Shown one piece after another: positions 1 to 8,716 of a stretch of 26,132 bases of DNA (positions are counted from its first letter, which is position 1; each line of letters begins with the position of its first letter). Source of the stretch: a virus; the IMG/VR virus record IMGVR_UViG_3300008113_000487, positions 1 to 26,132 of that record; one strand, 5' to 3'. Under the pieces are notes generated by a model. That model made no database searches. It saw only the letters and a list, made by a program, of their open reading frames with translations, and was not told where the DNA came from. The position numbers were made by a program, and so were the translations under genes.

Positions 1-80
1 AACGCTTTACGCGCCGCCTATCTCCCCCCTACGCTAATTTCAATGATTGATGCACGGACGCAGAACATTATCTCTCCCCC

Positions 81-116
81 GACTGGTGTGGTTTCATGGA
101 CGTCACCACACCAGTC
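81..116. repeat. 12-bp perfect inverted repeat upstream of the first gene
   Basis: The left arm GACTGGTGTGGT (81-92) and right arm ACCACACCAGTC (105-116) are exact reverse complements separated by 12 bases. Each arm carries one copy of the GGTGTGG heptamer that recurs through the window. The repeat ends 15 bases before the ATG at 132 and just before the G-run that would serve as its ribosome-binding site. It could be a protein-binding operator or an RNA hairpin controlling the first gene. No U-run follows, so it is not a standard terminator. Confidence 0.8.
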
Positions 117-131
117 ACTATCGGGGGTTTC

Positions 132-452
132 ATGCGCATCAGGAAGTCCTTCTAGATCAAAGGCAAAACCTGGTCTGTCGAATACAAGTGGGGCTGTCGT
201 CTCGACGACGTCCTCGTCGACGGCTACTGCGAATTCTCCACTCGCACGATCTATCTCCGCCGCGAGCTCTCTCAGGCTGACAAGTGGACGACCTTTCTCC
301 ACGAGTATGTCCATGCAGTTCTCTTCGAAGCCCACATCACCGACATCCCTGGTGGTGTGGACGGCTTCTGCGAAGAAGTCATCTGCGAGGCGCTCGCCGA
401 TGCTCTCTCTACAAACTTCAAGTTCCGATGGTCTCGTTGCGGGTTCGTCTAA
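132..452 (+). CDS. Zincin-like metalloprotease-type phage protein, with in-frame TAG at codon 8
   Basis: This 106-residue protein is only open if TAG at 153-155 is read as an amino acid (as Gln: MRIRKSFQIKGKTW). An HExxH motif (HEYVH, around residues 66-70) sits in a helix-like stretch and is followed by an acidic segment, DGFCEEVICEALADAL. This order, HExxH then a downstream Glu-rich helix, is the pattern of small zinc-dependent proteases of the ImmA/IrrE or SprT-like kind. Whether it is an active protease cannot be decided here. The ATG at 132 follows GGGGG with short spacing; an in-frame ATG at 96, inside the inverted repeat, is an alternative start. The gene ends in TAA at 450-452, so its last 15 bases overlap the 5' end of the suppressor tRNA. 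Confidence 0.82.
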
Positions 453-511
453 CGGTAGGACGCCTGTCTCTAACTCAGGAAATCCAGGTTCGAGCCCTGG
501 CCTCGCATCCA
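438..511 (+). tRNA. Amber suppressor tRNA, anticodon CTA, probably charged with Gln
   Basis: A full cloverleaf can be drawn. The acceptor stem pairs 438-444 with 501-507 (six pairs including one G-U, with the seventh, T444/C501, mismatched). The D stem is 447-450/458-461 with loop AACGGTA. The anticodon stem is 463-467/475-479 with one mismatch at its loop end (T467/T475). The seven-base loop CTCTAAC gives anticodon CTA at 470-472. A four-base variable region precedes a perfect T stem 484-488/496-500 with loop TTCGAGC. Discriminator T508 is followed by an encoded CCA at 509-511. Anticodon CUA decodes UAG. The U1-A72 end pair and U35 fit bacterial tRNA-Gln identity, and the loop differs by one base from a CUG (Gln) anticodon loop; the discriminator U instead of G is atypical. 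It fits the in-frame TAG codons of ten genes in this window. Confidence 0.9.
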
Positions 512-515
512 ATAG

Positions 516-542
516 CCTATTGCCGCTGGCGCGGCAGATAGG
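516..542 (+). other. Hairpin directly after the suppressor tRNA
   Basis: CCTAT (516-520) pairs with ATAGG (538-542), and inside it GCCGC (522-526) pairs with GCGGC (531-535) around loop TGGC. It begins five bases after the encoded CCA of the tRNA. No U-run follows, so it is more likely a processing or stability element for the tRNA transcript, or a weak pause site, than a complete terminator. Confidence 0.5.
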
Positions 543-548
543 CGGCTT

Positions 549-752
549 GTGGGCTTAGAAAAGTCTATTCGTATAATTGAAAGAGAGTTTGATCGTATGA
601 ATCAGGAAAAGGCTTTAGTGCGTTCGGTTCGTGTCGAGCGTTTAGAGAATGGATATGTTGTGACGGTTGAGAACCACGGTAAGCGATACGTGGCGCGGAA
701 TCGGTCAGAGCTTATGATGTTACTTGTAGAGATCGGGATGGTGTTTGAGTGA
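549..752 (+). CDS. Small conserved-looking phage protein of unknown function
   Basis: A 67-residue protein, if the GTG at 549 is the start. The ATG at 597, preceded by GAAAGAGAG, gives a 51-residue alternative and may be the true start. The sequence is charged, with a compact beta-like core (RLENGYVVTVENHGKRYVA) followed by a helix (SELMMLLVEIGMVFE). I recognise no family. Its TGA at 750-752 overlaps the GTG start of the next gene by four bases (GTGA), so the two are probably translationally coupled and belong to the packaging operon. It contains no in-frame TAG. Confidence 0.65.
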   Translation: MGLEKSIRIIEREFDRMNQEKALVRSVRVERLENGYVVTVENHGKRYVARNRSELMMLLVEIGMVFE

Positions 753-1453
753 CCGACATCTCAATACGCGATAAAGACGCTCCACGCTCTCTGATCAATA
801 TCTCTCCTAACGGAATATCCCGCACCATTGCGAGCATCCCTGAATAGATTCTCCATCTGGGAGAGCAGGAGATTTATCGTAAAGCAATCGTTGGTGTGGA
901 TGAAAAGATCCTTAACCGTCTCCGCATAGCTTTCTGGCGAGAGTACGAGCGTGCTCAGAGCACAAAGACGATGATGCTTCTAGCCAACATCACGAGCGGA
1001 ATCGTGAGCTATCAAGTATTCAAGAAACACTTTGAGAGCCACGCCACTCGTATGGCATTTATCATCACTCCTCCGCAAGACTATGACACGGTCATAGCTG
1101 AGATGTTCTCAATAGGCTTAGAGCAGATGCGTGACATCTTGGTATCTCCGCACGTTGACGAGCAGGGAAAGATCAATACTCGTCTAGCAGACGTGAAGAT
1201 CCGCATCGTTGAGAGTCTCCACTCAAGAATCAAGGGTGGTGTGGTCCAGCGAGTTGAGCAAAAGAATCTAAATGTAAATGTGAACAAAGAATCAAATCAG
1301 GCGCTACAGTCCATGGAGGACATCGACAAACGGCTTGCCGAACTCTCTACGAGAGTTGGCCAGCTTCAGATTGGCGGGGGGTTTGATGGACAAGTACGCG
1401 AGGCTGATGCACTTGAGTTAGCTGATAGCCAAGATACTGATGGAGATCGATAA
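749..1453 (+). CDS. Probable terminase small subunit or packaging-associated protein, in-frame TAG at codon 33
   Basis: The ORF runs 234 residues from the GTG at 749 if TAG at 845-847 is read through (SIPEQILHLGEQEIYRKAIV as Gln). Under the standard code only the part from GTG 896 would be called. The N-terminal half is rich in helix-forming residues (RLRIAFWREYERAQ). The middle is helical, and the C-terminus carries an Asn/Lys/Gln stretch and a possible coiled coil near residues 185-210 (MEDIDKRLAELSTRVGQL). Position immediately before the large terminase is the main argument for a small-subunit role; I see no clear helix-turn-helix. The continuous amino-acid character on both sides of the TAG supports readthrough. 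Confidence 0.75.
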
Positions 1454-1595
1454 CGATCCATTTCTTAAGGAACATTTCTACGATCAGAAAAGGTGTCTAA
1501 AATGCGGGAGTGTAGACTATGAGCAAGAACTTGACGAAGTCGGAGGGTACACGGTCTCGTGTTCGAAGTGTCCCGACACCAAAGATCACCATTGA
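1440..1595 (+). CDS. Small zinc-ribbon protein
   Basis: A 51-residue ORF (MEIDNDPFLKEHFYDQKRCL...) with two CxxC knuckles (CLKC near residues 19-22 and CSKC near 41-44) about 18 residues apart, a typical zinc-ribbon spacing. It overlaps the end of the upstream gene by 14 bases and the start of the large terminase by 77 bases, each in a different frame. The role is unknown; small zinc-binding proteins at this position may help packaging or DNA binding. It is acidic, ends in TGA and has no in-frame TAG. The long overlap with the terminase start is the main reservation, but the paired cysteines argue against chance. Confidence 0.62.
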   Translation: MEIDNDPFLKEHFYDQKRCLKCGSVDYEQELDEVGGYTVSCSKCPDTKDHH

Positions 1596-4125
1596 GGAAA
1601 AGCTCGAATAGATCAAACTCCTTGAAGCGAAACTAAAGCTTCAAGACGAGCTTCCGCATCTTCATGGTCAAAAGCTTTACTCTTGGCAGCGTAAGCACAT
1701 CGAGTCCCAGGAAAAGACGGCACTCATTTGTGCAGCTAACCAGATCGGTAAGGCTCTCGCAGATCACGAACTGGTGTGGACTTCTTAGGGGAAAAAACCC
1801 ATTTCCGAGATCAAACCTGGCGACATGGTTTGGGGAATGGATGGAAAGTTAAGAGAAGTCTTAGACGTCCCGTTTAAGGGAAAGGCTTATTGCTATCGTG
1901 TGACGTTTGATGATGGTCAATCGATCGTGGCGAGTGATGAGCATCTATGGATTGCGATGACTTCACAGAGTCGCTTCCGAAAGAAAACAAAGTCTGGCCA
2001 CAAGCGTAAGCATTACCGAGAGTGGTCGGTCCTCACCACTGAAGAGATCATGATTCAGGGGAAGTATTCTCCTGAGACAAAGCATCCGTACTATAGGGCG
2101 GCCACGCCTGTGGCTAGGCCGCTAGAGACTGAAGATACTGGATTGTTTGATCCATACTTGGTGGGGCTTCTTTTGGGTGATGGCAGCATGACAAGACGCC
2201 GCACCAGGATCGCATCGGCGGATAAAGAGATTCTCGATTACGTTCCTAGCAAGTACAAAATAAACAACGATGGCCGCTACTCTTACACCATCTCTGGTCT
2301 CAACGAGGACACGCTCCTCGCTGGGATCAGAAACAAAATCTCTTACGAGAAATTCATTCCAGAGAAATATCTAAACGGCGGAACCGCTGAGCGCCTAGCC
2401 CTTCTTCAAGGGCTAATGGACACAGATGGCTCTGTGTGTACTCGTGGCGCGGTGTTTGTGACGACTTCTCCCATGCTAAGAGACGGAGTGAGGCACTTGG
2501 TTGCGTCTTTAGGCGGTTACTCCACTGTAAGTGAGCGCATGGGCTCCTACAAAATCGATGGAGTGAAGAAAGAAACCCGCCAAGCTTACAAAGTAAATTT
2601 CTGGATGCTTGATAATCCGTTTCGACTCACGAGAAAGCGCGAAAAATACAAGACCGGTAAGCGGACATTTCAAAAAACCATCAAGCGAATTGAGCCGGTT
2701 GGTGTGGTCCCAGCGACTTGTATCCAGGTGGACCACGAAGATGGGTCTTTTCTGTGTGGCGAGTATGGAATCGTCACGCATAACTCCACTTGCAACATCA
2801 AAAAGTGGATTAAGTGGGCGACCGAACCAGAGATGTGGCCAGAGTTGTGGCCGAATCGTCGTCCGCGCCAGTTCTGGGCCCTTATGCCTACACGGGACAT
2901 CATCAGCACAGAGTATTTAACGAAGTGGAAAACAGAGTTTCTCCCTCGTGGAGAGATGAAGAATCATCCGAAGTACGGCTGGCGCGAAGAAATGCACAAT
3001 AAGCATTTGAAAGCGATCCACTTCAACACTGAGATCACGCTTTACACGCATACTTACGAACAAGACGTCCACCATCTCCAGGCTGGTACGGTTGACGCGC
3101 ACTTTGTTGACGAAGAACCGCCTTGGGAACTCATGCCTGAGCTTTTGATGCGACTTGCGGCAACGAATGGATATTTTAATGCGGTCATGACCCCGACAAG
3201 GGGTCAGGACCAGTGGCATAGGGTGTTTGAGGTTAAGGGTGACGGTGAGATTTTCACTGATGCTCTGAAACAGACCGTTTCTCTCTATGATTGTTTGAAA
3301 TATGAGGACGGCACTGACTCGATGTGGACGCATGAGCGAATCACAAAGATCATCAATAGCCTTGGAACAAAAGAAGAAGTGGATTTGAGGGTTTTTGGTC
3401 GGTTTGTTAAGCGAGTCGGCTTAAAGCTTTCAAGTTTTGACCGAGAAAAGAACTTAGTTGATCCAGAATCCACACCACACGATTGGTTGTGGTTCTCTGG
3501 TGTGGATATCGGTGGAGGAGGAAGCTCTCATCCTCCAGCTATTGCGTTTGTCGCGGTCAGTCCTGATATGAAGAAGGGCCGAGTGAAGGCCCTTTGGCGC
3601 GGCTCTAAGGAGCAGGATTATAATTCGACCGATGTGCTTCAAAGATACTTAGAAATGCGGGATGGTCGAACGATCATCGGGGAATATTACGATCACGCGG
3701 CAAAAGACTTCGTTACCACGGCACTTCGTCAAGGCGTGAGCTTTCAGCCTGCCGAAAAGAGTCATGACATTGGATTCCCGCTTCTAAACTCTCTTTTTAA
3801 GAACGAGATGCTACAAATCGAGAGAAACGGGGACTTTGAGGGCTTTTGCCAAGAGGCGAATACACTTCGGCACGAGTCACAAAAGCGCCACTCGGAAGAT
3901 GACCTCATCGATGCGGTGAGATACGCGGTTACGAAGATCCCTTGGAACTTTGAGGGAGTCGTCACCGATAGAATCATCCAGCCCGAGCCGCCGAGGATTA
4001 TTTCGAATGAAGAAATGCGAATGAACGGATATAAAAACCAAGAAACAACGGACCCAGAGACGCTTGAGGCACTGGTGGGGTTCTGGAATTCTCAATCAGA
4101 AATAGGGGACGAATATGGCTGGTGA
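1519..4125 (+). CDS. terL: Terminase large subunit, interrupted by an intein in the Walker A motif; two in-frame TAGs
   Basis: This is the ATP-driven DNA-packaging motor and nuclease. The 868-residue precursor starts at ATG 1519 with GGGAG eight bases upstream. TAG codons at 1609-1611 (codon 31) and 1786-1788 (codon 90) must be read as sense. Walker A is ANQIGK, then an intein of 344 residues (79-422), then ST, so excision restores ANQIGKST and a 524-residue mature protein of normal TerL size. Walker B is AHFVDEEP with D531-E533 in the precursor, followed by the coupling motif VMTPTRG. The C-terminal RNase H-like nuclease shows FSGVDIGGGG (D663) and HSEDDLIDAVRYAV (D794, D795, D798). The reading frame is continuous over both TAGs with plausible residues (EEKLEQIKLLEAKL; WTSQGKKPISEI). 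The gene overlaps the next one by 11 bases. Confidence 0.95.
1753..2784 (+). mobile_element. Intein with LAGLIDADG (DOD) homing endonuclease inside terL
   Basis: The insert begins with Ala after the Walker A Lys (GK|ALADHEL) and ends IVTHN before the extein Ser-Thr. Splicing blocks are visible: the A block with PISEIKPGDMV; a B block with SDEHLW (His at intein residue 64) in place of the usual TxxH; and a C-terminal CIQVDHEDGSFLCGEYG...HN. Two DOD endonuclease motifs are present: LVGLLLGDGS (Asp at intein residue 143) and LLQGLMDTDGSV (Asp at residue 225). Ala at position 1 instead of Cys or Ser means splicing would use a non-canonical first step. The TAG at 1786-1788 lies at intein residue 12, inside the N-terminal splicing block, so the element appears adapted to the recoded genome. 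Confidence 0.93.
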
Positions 4126-4366
4126 GTTATCGGCAAAAGACGTTTTAGAGATCATTCAGGCTTGCAAAGACGGCGGAGTAAGGAGTTTCAATTATGGAGA
4201 TCTCAAAATTGAGCTAGAATCAAAATCGGAAACGGTTTTAGATGAGGTTTCCACGCCAGCCGCTGACGCTGGTGAGGAGACTCCTCAGGACCCTGATCTT
4301 GAAAACGAATTACTCGCTATCGAAAACCCTGCCCAGTGGGAAGCAAAAGCAATGGAGAATAACTAA
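4115..4366 (+). CDS. Small acidic protein between terminase and portal genes
   Basis: An 83-residue protein whose first 40 residues look folded (MAGELSAKDVLEIIQACKDG then a short beta-like stretch) and whose C-terminal half is acidic and Pro/Glu-rich, probably disordered. It overlaps the end of terL by 11 bases and the portal start by one base (TAATG). Small proteins of this form are common between terL and portal in podovirus-like genomes, but I know no defined function. No in-frame TAG. Confidence 0.8.
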   Translation: MAGELSAKDVLEIIQACKDGGVRSFNYGDLKIELESKSETVLDEVSTPAADAGEETPQDPDLENELLAIENPAQWEAKAMENN

Positions 4367-6453
4367 TGAAAAAGCTAGATGCGGCGAAGCTTAACGAGAT
4401 GTACGAAAAGTCTGACTCGTGTGACAAGGATCTCTTTGCAGAGATGCGGTCGAATGTGCGTCTTATCAGTGGGAATCACTACTCACGAACAGCATCGAAG
4501 CTCTTTCACAGGATGAGAGACGTATAGACTTCTGAAGCGCAAAAGATCCGACTGGTTCGGAACCATACGCAGCTAATCACGAAGCGTTATCATTCAAACA
4601 TTCTCCGCATGGCTCCAGGGGTTAAAGTCATTCCCCATAACGAGACGGAGCTCCAGGATCAGAAAGCCGCAGAGCTTGCGAGCGCTGTTTGGATGCACGG
4701 GAAAGCAAAATACAATTTAAAAGAAAAGATCGCCGACCACGCAGAAGATTACGTGGATCTCGGAGAAACCTTTTGTCTTATCCAGTGGGATAAATCAAAG
4801 GGTGATCTTATTGGCTATAGCCAAGCGGTGGAAAAAGAAACTGGCTCTCCTATTTACGTCGACGAAGCTGGTGCGGATACGATTTACGCAGAGACTGTCG
4901 ATCCAATCACGGGCCAGGTGATTTCACACCAGCCAAAAGCCGACATGGATAGCCCTGTTTTCTCTGGTGACTTTGTTTTTAAGAACATTCTTCCGTTTAA
5001 CGTACTCCGCTGTCCGAAGGCCGAGACGATGAGCGAAAGTCCTTATCTCATCGTTCGAAGCATGATGAGTACGAACGATTTAAAAGAAATGTACGAGAGC
5101 GATCCAGAGAAGCTTGGCTTTATCGAGGAGAGTTCTCAGACGACGTTTAAAGTGTTCGATGGAGCTAAGGGCGAGTACGTCGACGGTAAAGACCAGACGA
5201 TGGTGAGAGAGTTTTTCTTCCGTCCATGTATGCAGTACCCGAAGGGATACTACTACATGACGACATCGACTGGGATATTGGAAGAGTCCGAGCTTCCTTT
5301 TGGTGTGTGGCCGATCGCCTGGTGTGGATTCCAAAAGATTCAGACCACACCACGTGCGTGTTCGATCATTCGGCACCTTCGGCCTTATCAGGCCGAGGTG
5401 AATCGCGCGGCAAGTTCTCAGGCGCAGCAGCAGCTTGAGTCGGGATTTGATAAGGTCTTTGTTCAAGGCGGGACGAAGGTCACAAAGGGAATTGATCTTC
5501 CTGGCACAAGGTTCTTCAACATCAGTGGAGCCACGCCACAAGTTGTTCCTGGCCGCAGTGGTGAGCAGTTTATGGCTTACCTCCAGATGACGATCGAAGA
5601 GATGTACCGTGTTGCAGACCTTGAACAAGACGACGCAGAGATCAATGGCCAGCTTGACCCGAATGTTCTCTTATTCCGCAGTATGCGTCAGCGAAAGAAA
5701 GTGGCGATCTATGCGGAGCGATTTGAATCGTTCGTAAAAGATATTTGCCGCATTTATTTAAAGCTTGCTCAGCATTACTTGGACGAAAGCGCTCTTATTC
5801 GAGCGGTCGGTCGTCGTGAAGCGATCAACATCGCAGAGTTTAAGAACATCACTGATCAAGACTTTGCGATCACACTTGAGTACGTTGGTAAAGACATCCC
5901 GCCAGAGGTGCGTGGGCAGATCATTGCGAATATGCCTTTTGCTAACAACGATGGGGCTTTTGGTGATCTCACGATTGATTATCGATCGGCTCAGTCCGAC
6001 ATTCTTGCCTTAGACCGCGGGGAATATCGTCCGGTTCGTATCTATGAAAATCACAAGTACATGATTAAGCAGTTAACGAACCGAATGAAGCAGCGGGACT
6101 TTGATCTATTAAGTCCTCAGATAAAGCAGATGTACGAGCAAAAGATCATGGAGCACTCAAAAGCTGAAGCTGAAGAGCTATCAAAGATGAAGGCTCTTCA
6201 GAGCGAGTTCATTCCCTCAGGCGGAGCTCTGGCGAAAGCAGACCTCTACATTGCCAAGGAAAACGGAAAGACAGAGCGTGCGACTTTCCCAACAGAGGCA
6301 CTCATGTGGCTCAAAGAGCGACTCGACGCTCAAGGTTCAACACAAGAACAGATGGAGGGAATCCCTCCAGATGCAATCGGACAGATACAAGAACAAATGG
6401 GAGGCATGATGCCTCCTGGAGAACAGGCACCGCAAATGCCAGAAGGATACTAA
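4366..6453 (+). CDS. Portal protein, in-frame TAG at codon 54
   Basis: The 695-residue protein is a fitting length for a podovirus portal, the ring through which DNA enters and leaves the capsid. The start ATG at 4366 overlaps the previous TAA. TAG at 4525-4527 interrupts a helix (RMRDVQTSEAQKIRLVRNHT as Gln); without readthrough the product would be a 53-residue peptide, and standard callers would start falsely at ATG 4609. The region after the TAG, with QLITKRYHSNILRMAPGVKV, then a long alpha/beta middle and a stem/crown-like helical part near residues 450-600, matches the portal pattern. The C-terminus is Met/Pro/Gln-rich (MGGMMPPGEQAPQMPEGY). Assignment rests on size, order between terL and scaffold, and general sequence character. 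Confidence 0.9.
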
Positions 6454-6456
6454 GTC

Positions 6457-7407
6457 ATGGAAGAAGTCGTAAGTCAGAGTACACCGGAAGTTTCCGCACC
6501 AGTTGTTGAGGCACCAAAGGAGGCGACTCCAACGCAAAGTGAATCACCAACGATAGTTGGTGGAGCTCCGCAAGAGGCTCCGCAGTATCAGCCGAACTTT
6601 AAGTTCAAGGTAAAGGACGCTGAGCACGAGATTCCTGAAGCCTTTCGCAGTGTGGTTAAAGATCCAGAGACAGAAAAAAAGGTCCGCGAGATCTTTGAAA
6701 AAGCTTACGGCCTAGACGAAGTGAAGCAGAGTCGCGATAAATATCAGACTCAAATCAAAGAGCTCACAGAGCGTGAGCAAAAACAGTATGCGCCAATTAT
6801 GCGTCAAGTAATGGAGGCTGAAGCACATTACAAACGAAACGACATTGGTGCGGTTTTCAAGACGCTCGGAATCCCAGAGAACAAGGTTTACGAGTGGGCT
6901 CTTCATCAAGCGAAATTGGCAGATTTGCCAGAAGATCAAAAAAGGATATACACTCAGAGCGAAGAGGCACGTCGGCAAGAGTATCAGGCCCAGACGCAAA
7001 TGGAGCAGATGCGTGAGCAGATGATGACTCTTCAGGTTTCTCAACGAAACCAAGAACTCTCCGCAGCACTGACGAAATCAGACGTTGCGGCTCTCGTACA
7101 AGCATTCGACGCCAAGCAAGGCGCAGGTGCATTTCAGGATGAGGCGATTCGTTTAGGCCAGTATTATTACCACACGCAAGGGAAAGACGTCCCTGTCGGT
7201 GAGGTTGTTTCGGAGCTGGTAAAGAAATATGGCGCGTTCTTACAGTCCGCACCACAAGCTCCGCAAGCGTTACAAGGCCCTAAGCAAGTCCCAGTCATTC
7301 CGAACATTCAGGCGGGAACCGCAAGTCCAGCCCAAAGAAAAGTACAATCAATCGACGATATGCGACGGCTCTATAGAGAGCGAGTCGAGCAATCGAGTGC
7401 TGAATAA
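6457..7407 (+). CDS. Capsid scaffolding protein
   Basis: A 316-residue protein with a Pro/Glu/Ala-rich N-terminus, a long charged coiled-coil-like centre (about residues 70-200; Gln/Glu/Lys-rich, e.g. EARRQEYQAQTQMEQMREQ) and a basic, Pro/Gln-rich tail. This composition, and its place between portal and major capsid genes, is typical of scaffolds that direct procapsid assembly and are later removed. It starts three bases after the portal stop with AAGGA upstream. It contains no in-frame TAG, unlike the portal before it. Confidence 0.85.
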   Translation: MEEVVSQSTPEVSAPVVEAPKEATPTQSESPTIVGGAPQEAPQYQPNFKFKVKDAEHEIPEAFRSVVKDPETEKKVREIFEKAYGLDEVKQSRDKYQTQIKELTEREQKQYAPIMRQVMEAEAHYKRNDIGAVFKTLGIPENKVYEWALHQAKLADLPEDQKRIYTQSEEARRQEYQAQTQMEQMREQMMTLQVSQRNQELSAALTKSDVAALVQAFDAKQGAGAFQDEAIRLGQYYYHTQGKDVPVGEVVSELVKKYGAFLQSAPQAPQALQGPKQVPVIPNIQAGTASPAQRKVQSIDDMRRLYRERVEQSSAE

Positions 7408-7424
7408 CAAAAAGGAGATAACAG

Positions 7425-8648
7425 ATGGCAGCTACAGCTAGTTACAGCGCGCTCTTGAAGCGTTACACGCCAGAGTCGCTGATCGAAAATGAATTTGCGA
7501 AAATGTCCTACATCTACGCGAACTGCGAAAAAGATAAGTCGTGGCGCGGTGGGACTTATGAGGTCCCATTTTTGGAAGCTGGTTTCAGCTCGCTCCAATA
7601 CGGATCTCTTGCGGCGTCTAACGACGTTGCTGAGATGGACGTGGTCATGGGTACTACAACCATGAAAGAGCTCTGGGGCTCGATCTTGGTTCGTGAGTCG
7701 GATCTCTATCGCCACGGTGATATGGAATCTTCGTACCTGAAGATCATGCCAGACAAGATCGAAGAGTTCGTGAAGTTCGCCCAAGAGCAAGTTGGTATCG
7801 GCTTCTTGGCTGGTGCTCGCATCGCTCGTGCGACTGCAAACGGAACCGCTGGCGGTGACATCACTGTCGATAAACCATACGCTTTCCGTAAGGGCATGAA
7901 GATCGAAGTCATCGACGACGACACTGGTGCGGCTACTGGCTACATCCGTTCGATCAACATCAACACTGGCGTTTTGTCTGTGTTCGATGCTCGAACTGGT
8001 GGTGCGGCAGTAAACTTGTCGACGTTCACAACTGCGCAGAACGCTCGCGTTCGCGTTGTTGGTTCAGGCACAGAGCGATTCCAATCGCTTCGTGACGTGA
8101 CGTTGACTGCGGCTCTTGGTGGATCGGACTCGATCTACGGACTCACTAAGTCATCGTATGCGGTTCTCCAGTCGCTCCAGGCGTCTGGTGCATCGTTCAC
8201 TGCGGCGACAATCCTCGACGATCTTCTTGGCACTTACTACGACTTCAATGAGAAGCGTGGAAACATGTTCAAGGAGATGTGGGTTTCGATGGGTGTTTTC
8301 AAGAACATCTCTCGAGTCCTTGAGTCGAACCGTCGCTATGCGACTATCGAAAAGAAAGCTGGTTACGGCTGGCAGTCTGTCGACATCGTTGGCGCCGAAG
8401 GCCAAGCGAAGATCGTTGCTCTTCGTGAAATGCCTAACGACGTCATCTATGTTGGCGACGTAAAGAAAGTCACTTTCGCTGGAGCTGAACCGTTCAAGCG
8501 CAAGATGTACGGCAATGAAGAGTTCTTCATGGTTCGTGGTACTGATGGCCCACAGATGATTACAGATATGGCGCTTCGCGGCGACTTCGTCTGTAAGCCA
8601 TCTCAATGGGGTGTTATCCACTCTTTGCCTGCTTCGGTTGTTGCTTAA
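7425..8648 (+). CDS. Major capsid protein
   Basis: A 407-residue protein directly after the scaffold, preceded by a strong AAGGAGATAACAG ribosome-binding region. It begins MAATASYSALLKRYTPES and has a mixed alpha/beta sequence with an inserted beta-rich stretch (about residues 140-210) and a C-terminal half resembling HK97-fold capsid proteins of podovirus-like phages in general character. The strong ribosome-binding site and the strong terminator immediately downstream fit the most highly produced virion protein. It has no in-frame TAG. Confidence 0.9.
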   Translation: MAATASYSALLKRYTPESLIENEFAKMSYIYANCEKDKSWRGGTYEVPFLEAGFSSLQYGSLAASNDVAEMDVVMGTTTMKELWGSILVRESDLYRHGDMESSYLKIMPDKIEEFVKFAQEQVGIGFLAGARIARATANGTAGGDITVDKPYAFRKGMKIEVIDDDTGAATGYIRSININTGVLSVFDARTGGAAVNLSTFTTAQNARVRVVGSGTERFQSLRDVTLTAALGGSDSIYGLTKSSYAVLQSLQASGASFTAATILDDLLGTYYDFNEKRGNMFKEMWVSMGVFKNISRVLESNRRYATIEKKAGYGWQSVDIVGAEGQAKIVALREMPNDVIYVGDVKKVTFAGAEPFKRKMYGNEEFFMVRGTDGPQMITDMALRGDFVCKPSQWGVIHSLPASVVA

Positions 8649-8665
8649 TAACGTGTGAAGCATGT

Positions 8666-8697
8666 GCCCTAGCCCCCTCGCGGGGGCTGGGGCTTTT
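8666..8697 (+). terminator. Strong rho-independent terminator after the major capsid gene
   Basis: A 12-bp stem pairs GCCCTAGCCCCC (8666-8677) with GGGGGCTGGGGC (8682-8693), including one G-U pair, around loop TCGC, and is followed by TTTT (8694-8697). It would end or attenuate transcripts after the capsid gene. Confidence 0.92.
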
Positions 8698-8716
8698 GCT
8701 GACGAAGGAGATAAAA

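Noticed and set aside
1-131. C-terminal end of an upstream gene (stop TAA at 35-37)
   Set aside because: Only 11 codons are available before the stop, too few to support a gene or its frame.
43-558. Long + strand ORF of 171 codons covering the first genes
   Set aside because: It is Ser/Pro-rich low-complexity sequence, runs through the tRNA, ends in TAG and is out of frame with the HExxH gene, which has far better protein character.
547-577. Possible promoter TTGTGG-N19-TATAAT after the tRNA
   Set aside because: TATAAT at 572-577 is perfect, but the -35 is poor and the spacing is 19. One hexamer match is weak evidence, and it may lie inside the coding region of the 549 gene.
5080-5628. Minus-strand ORF of 182 codons opposite the portal gene
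   Set aside because: It mirrors a well-supported + strand gene, has no neighbouring minus-strand genes or ribosome-binding site, and its sequence has no recognisable pattern.
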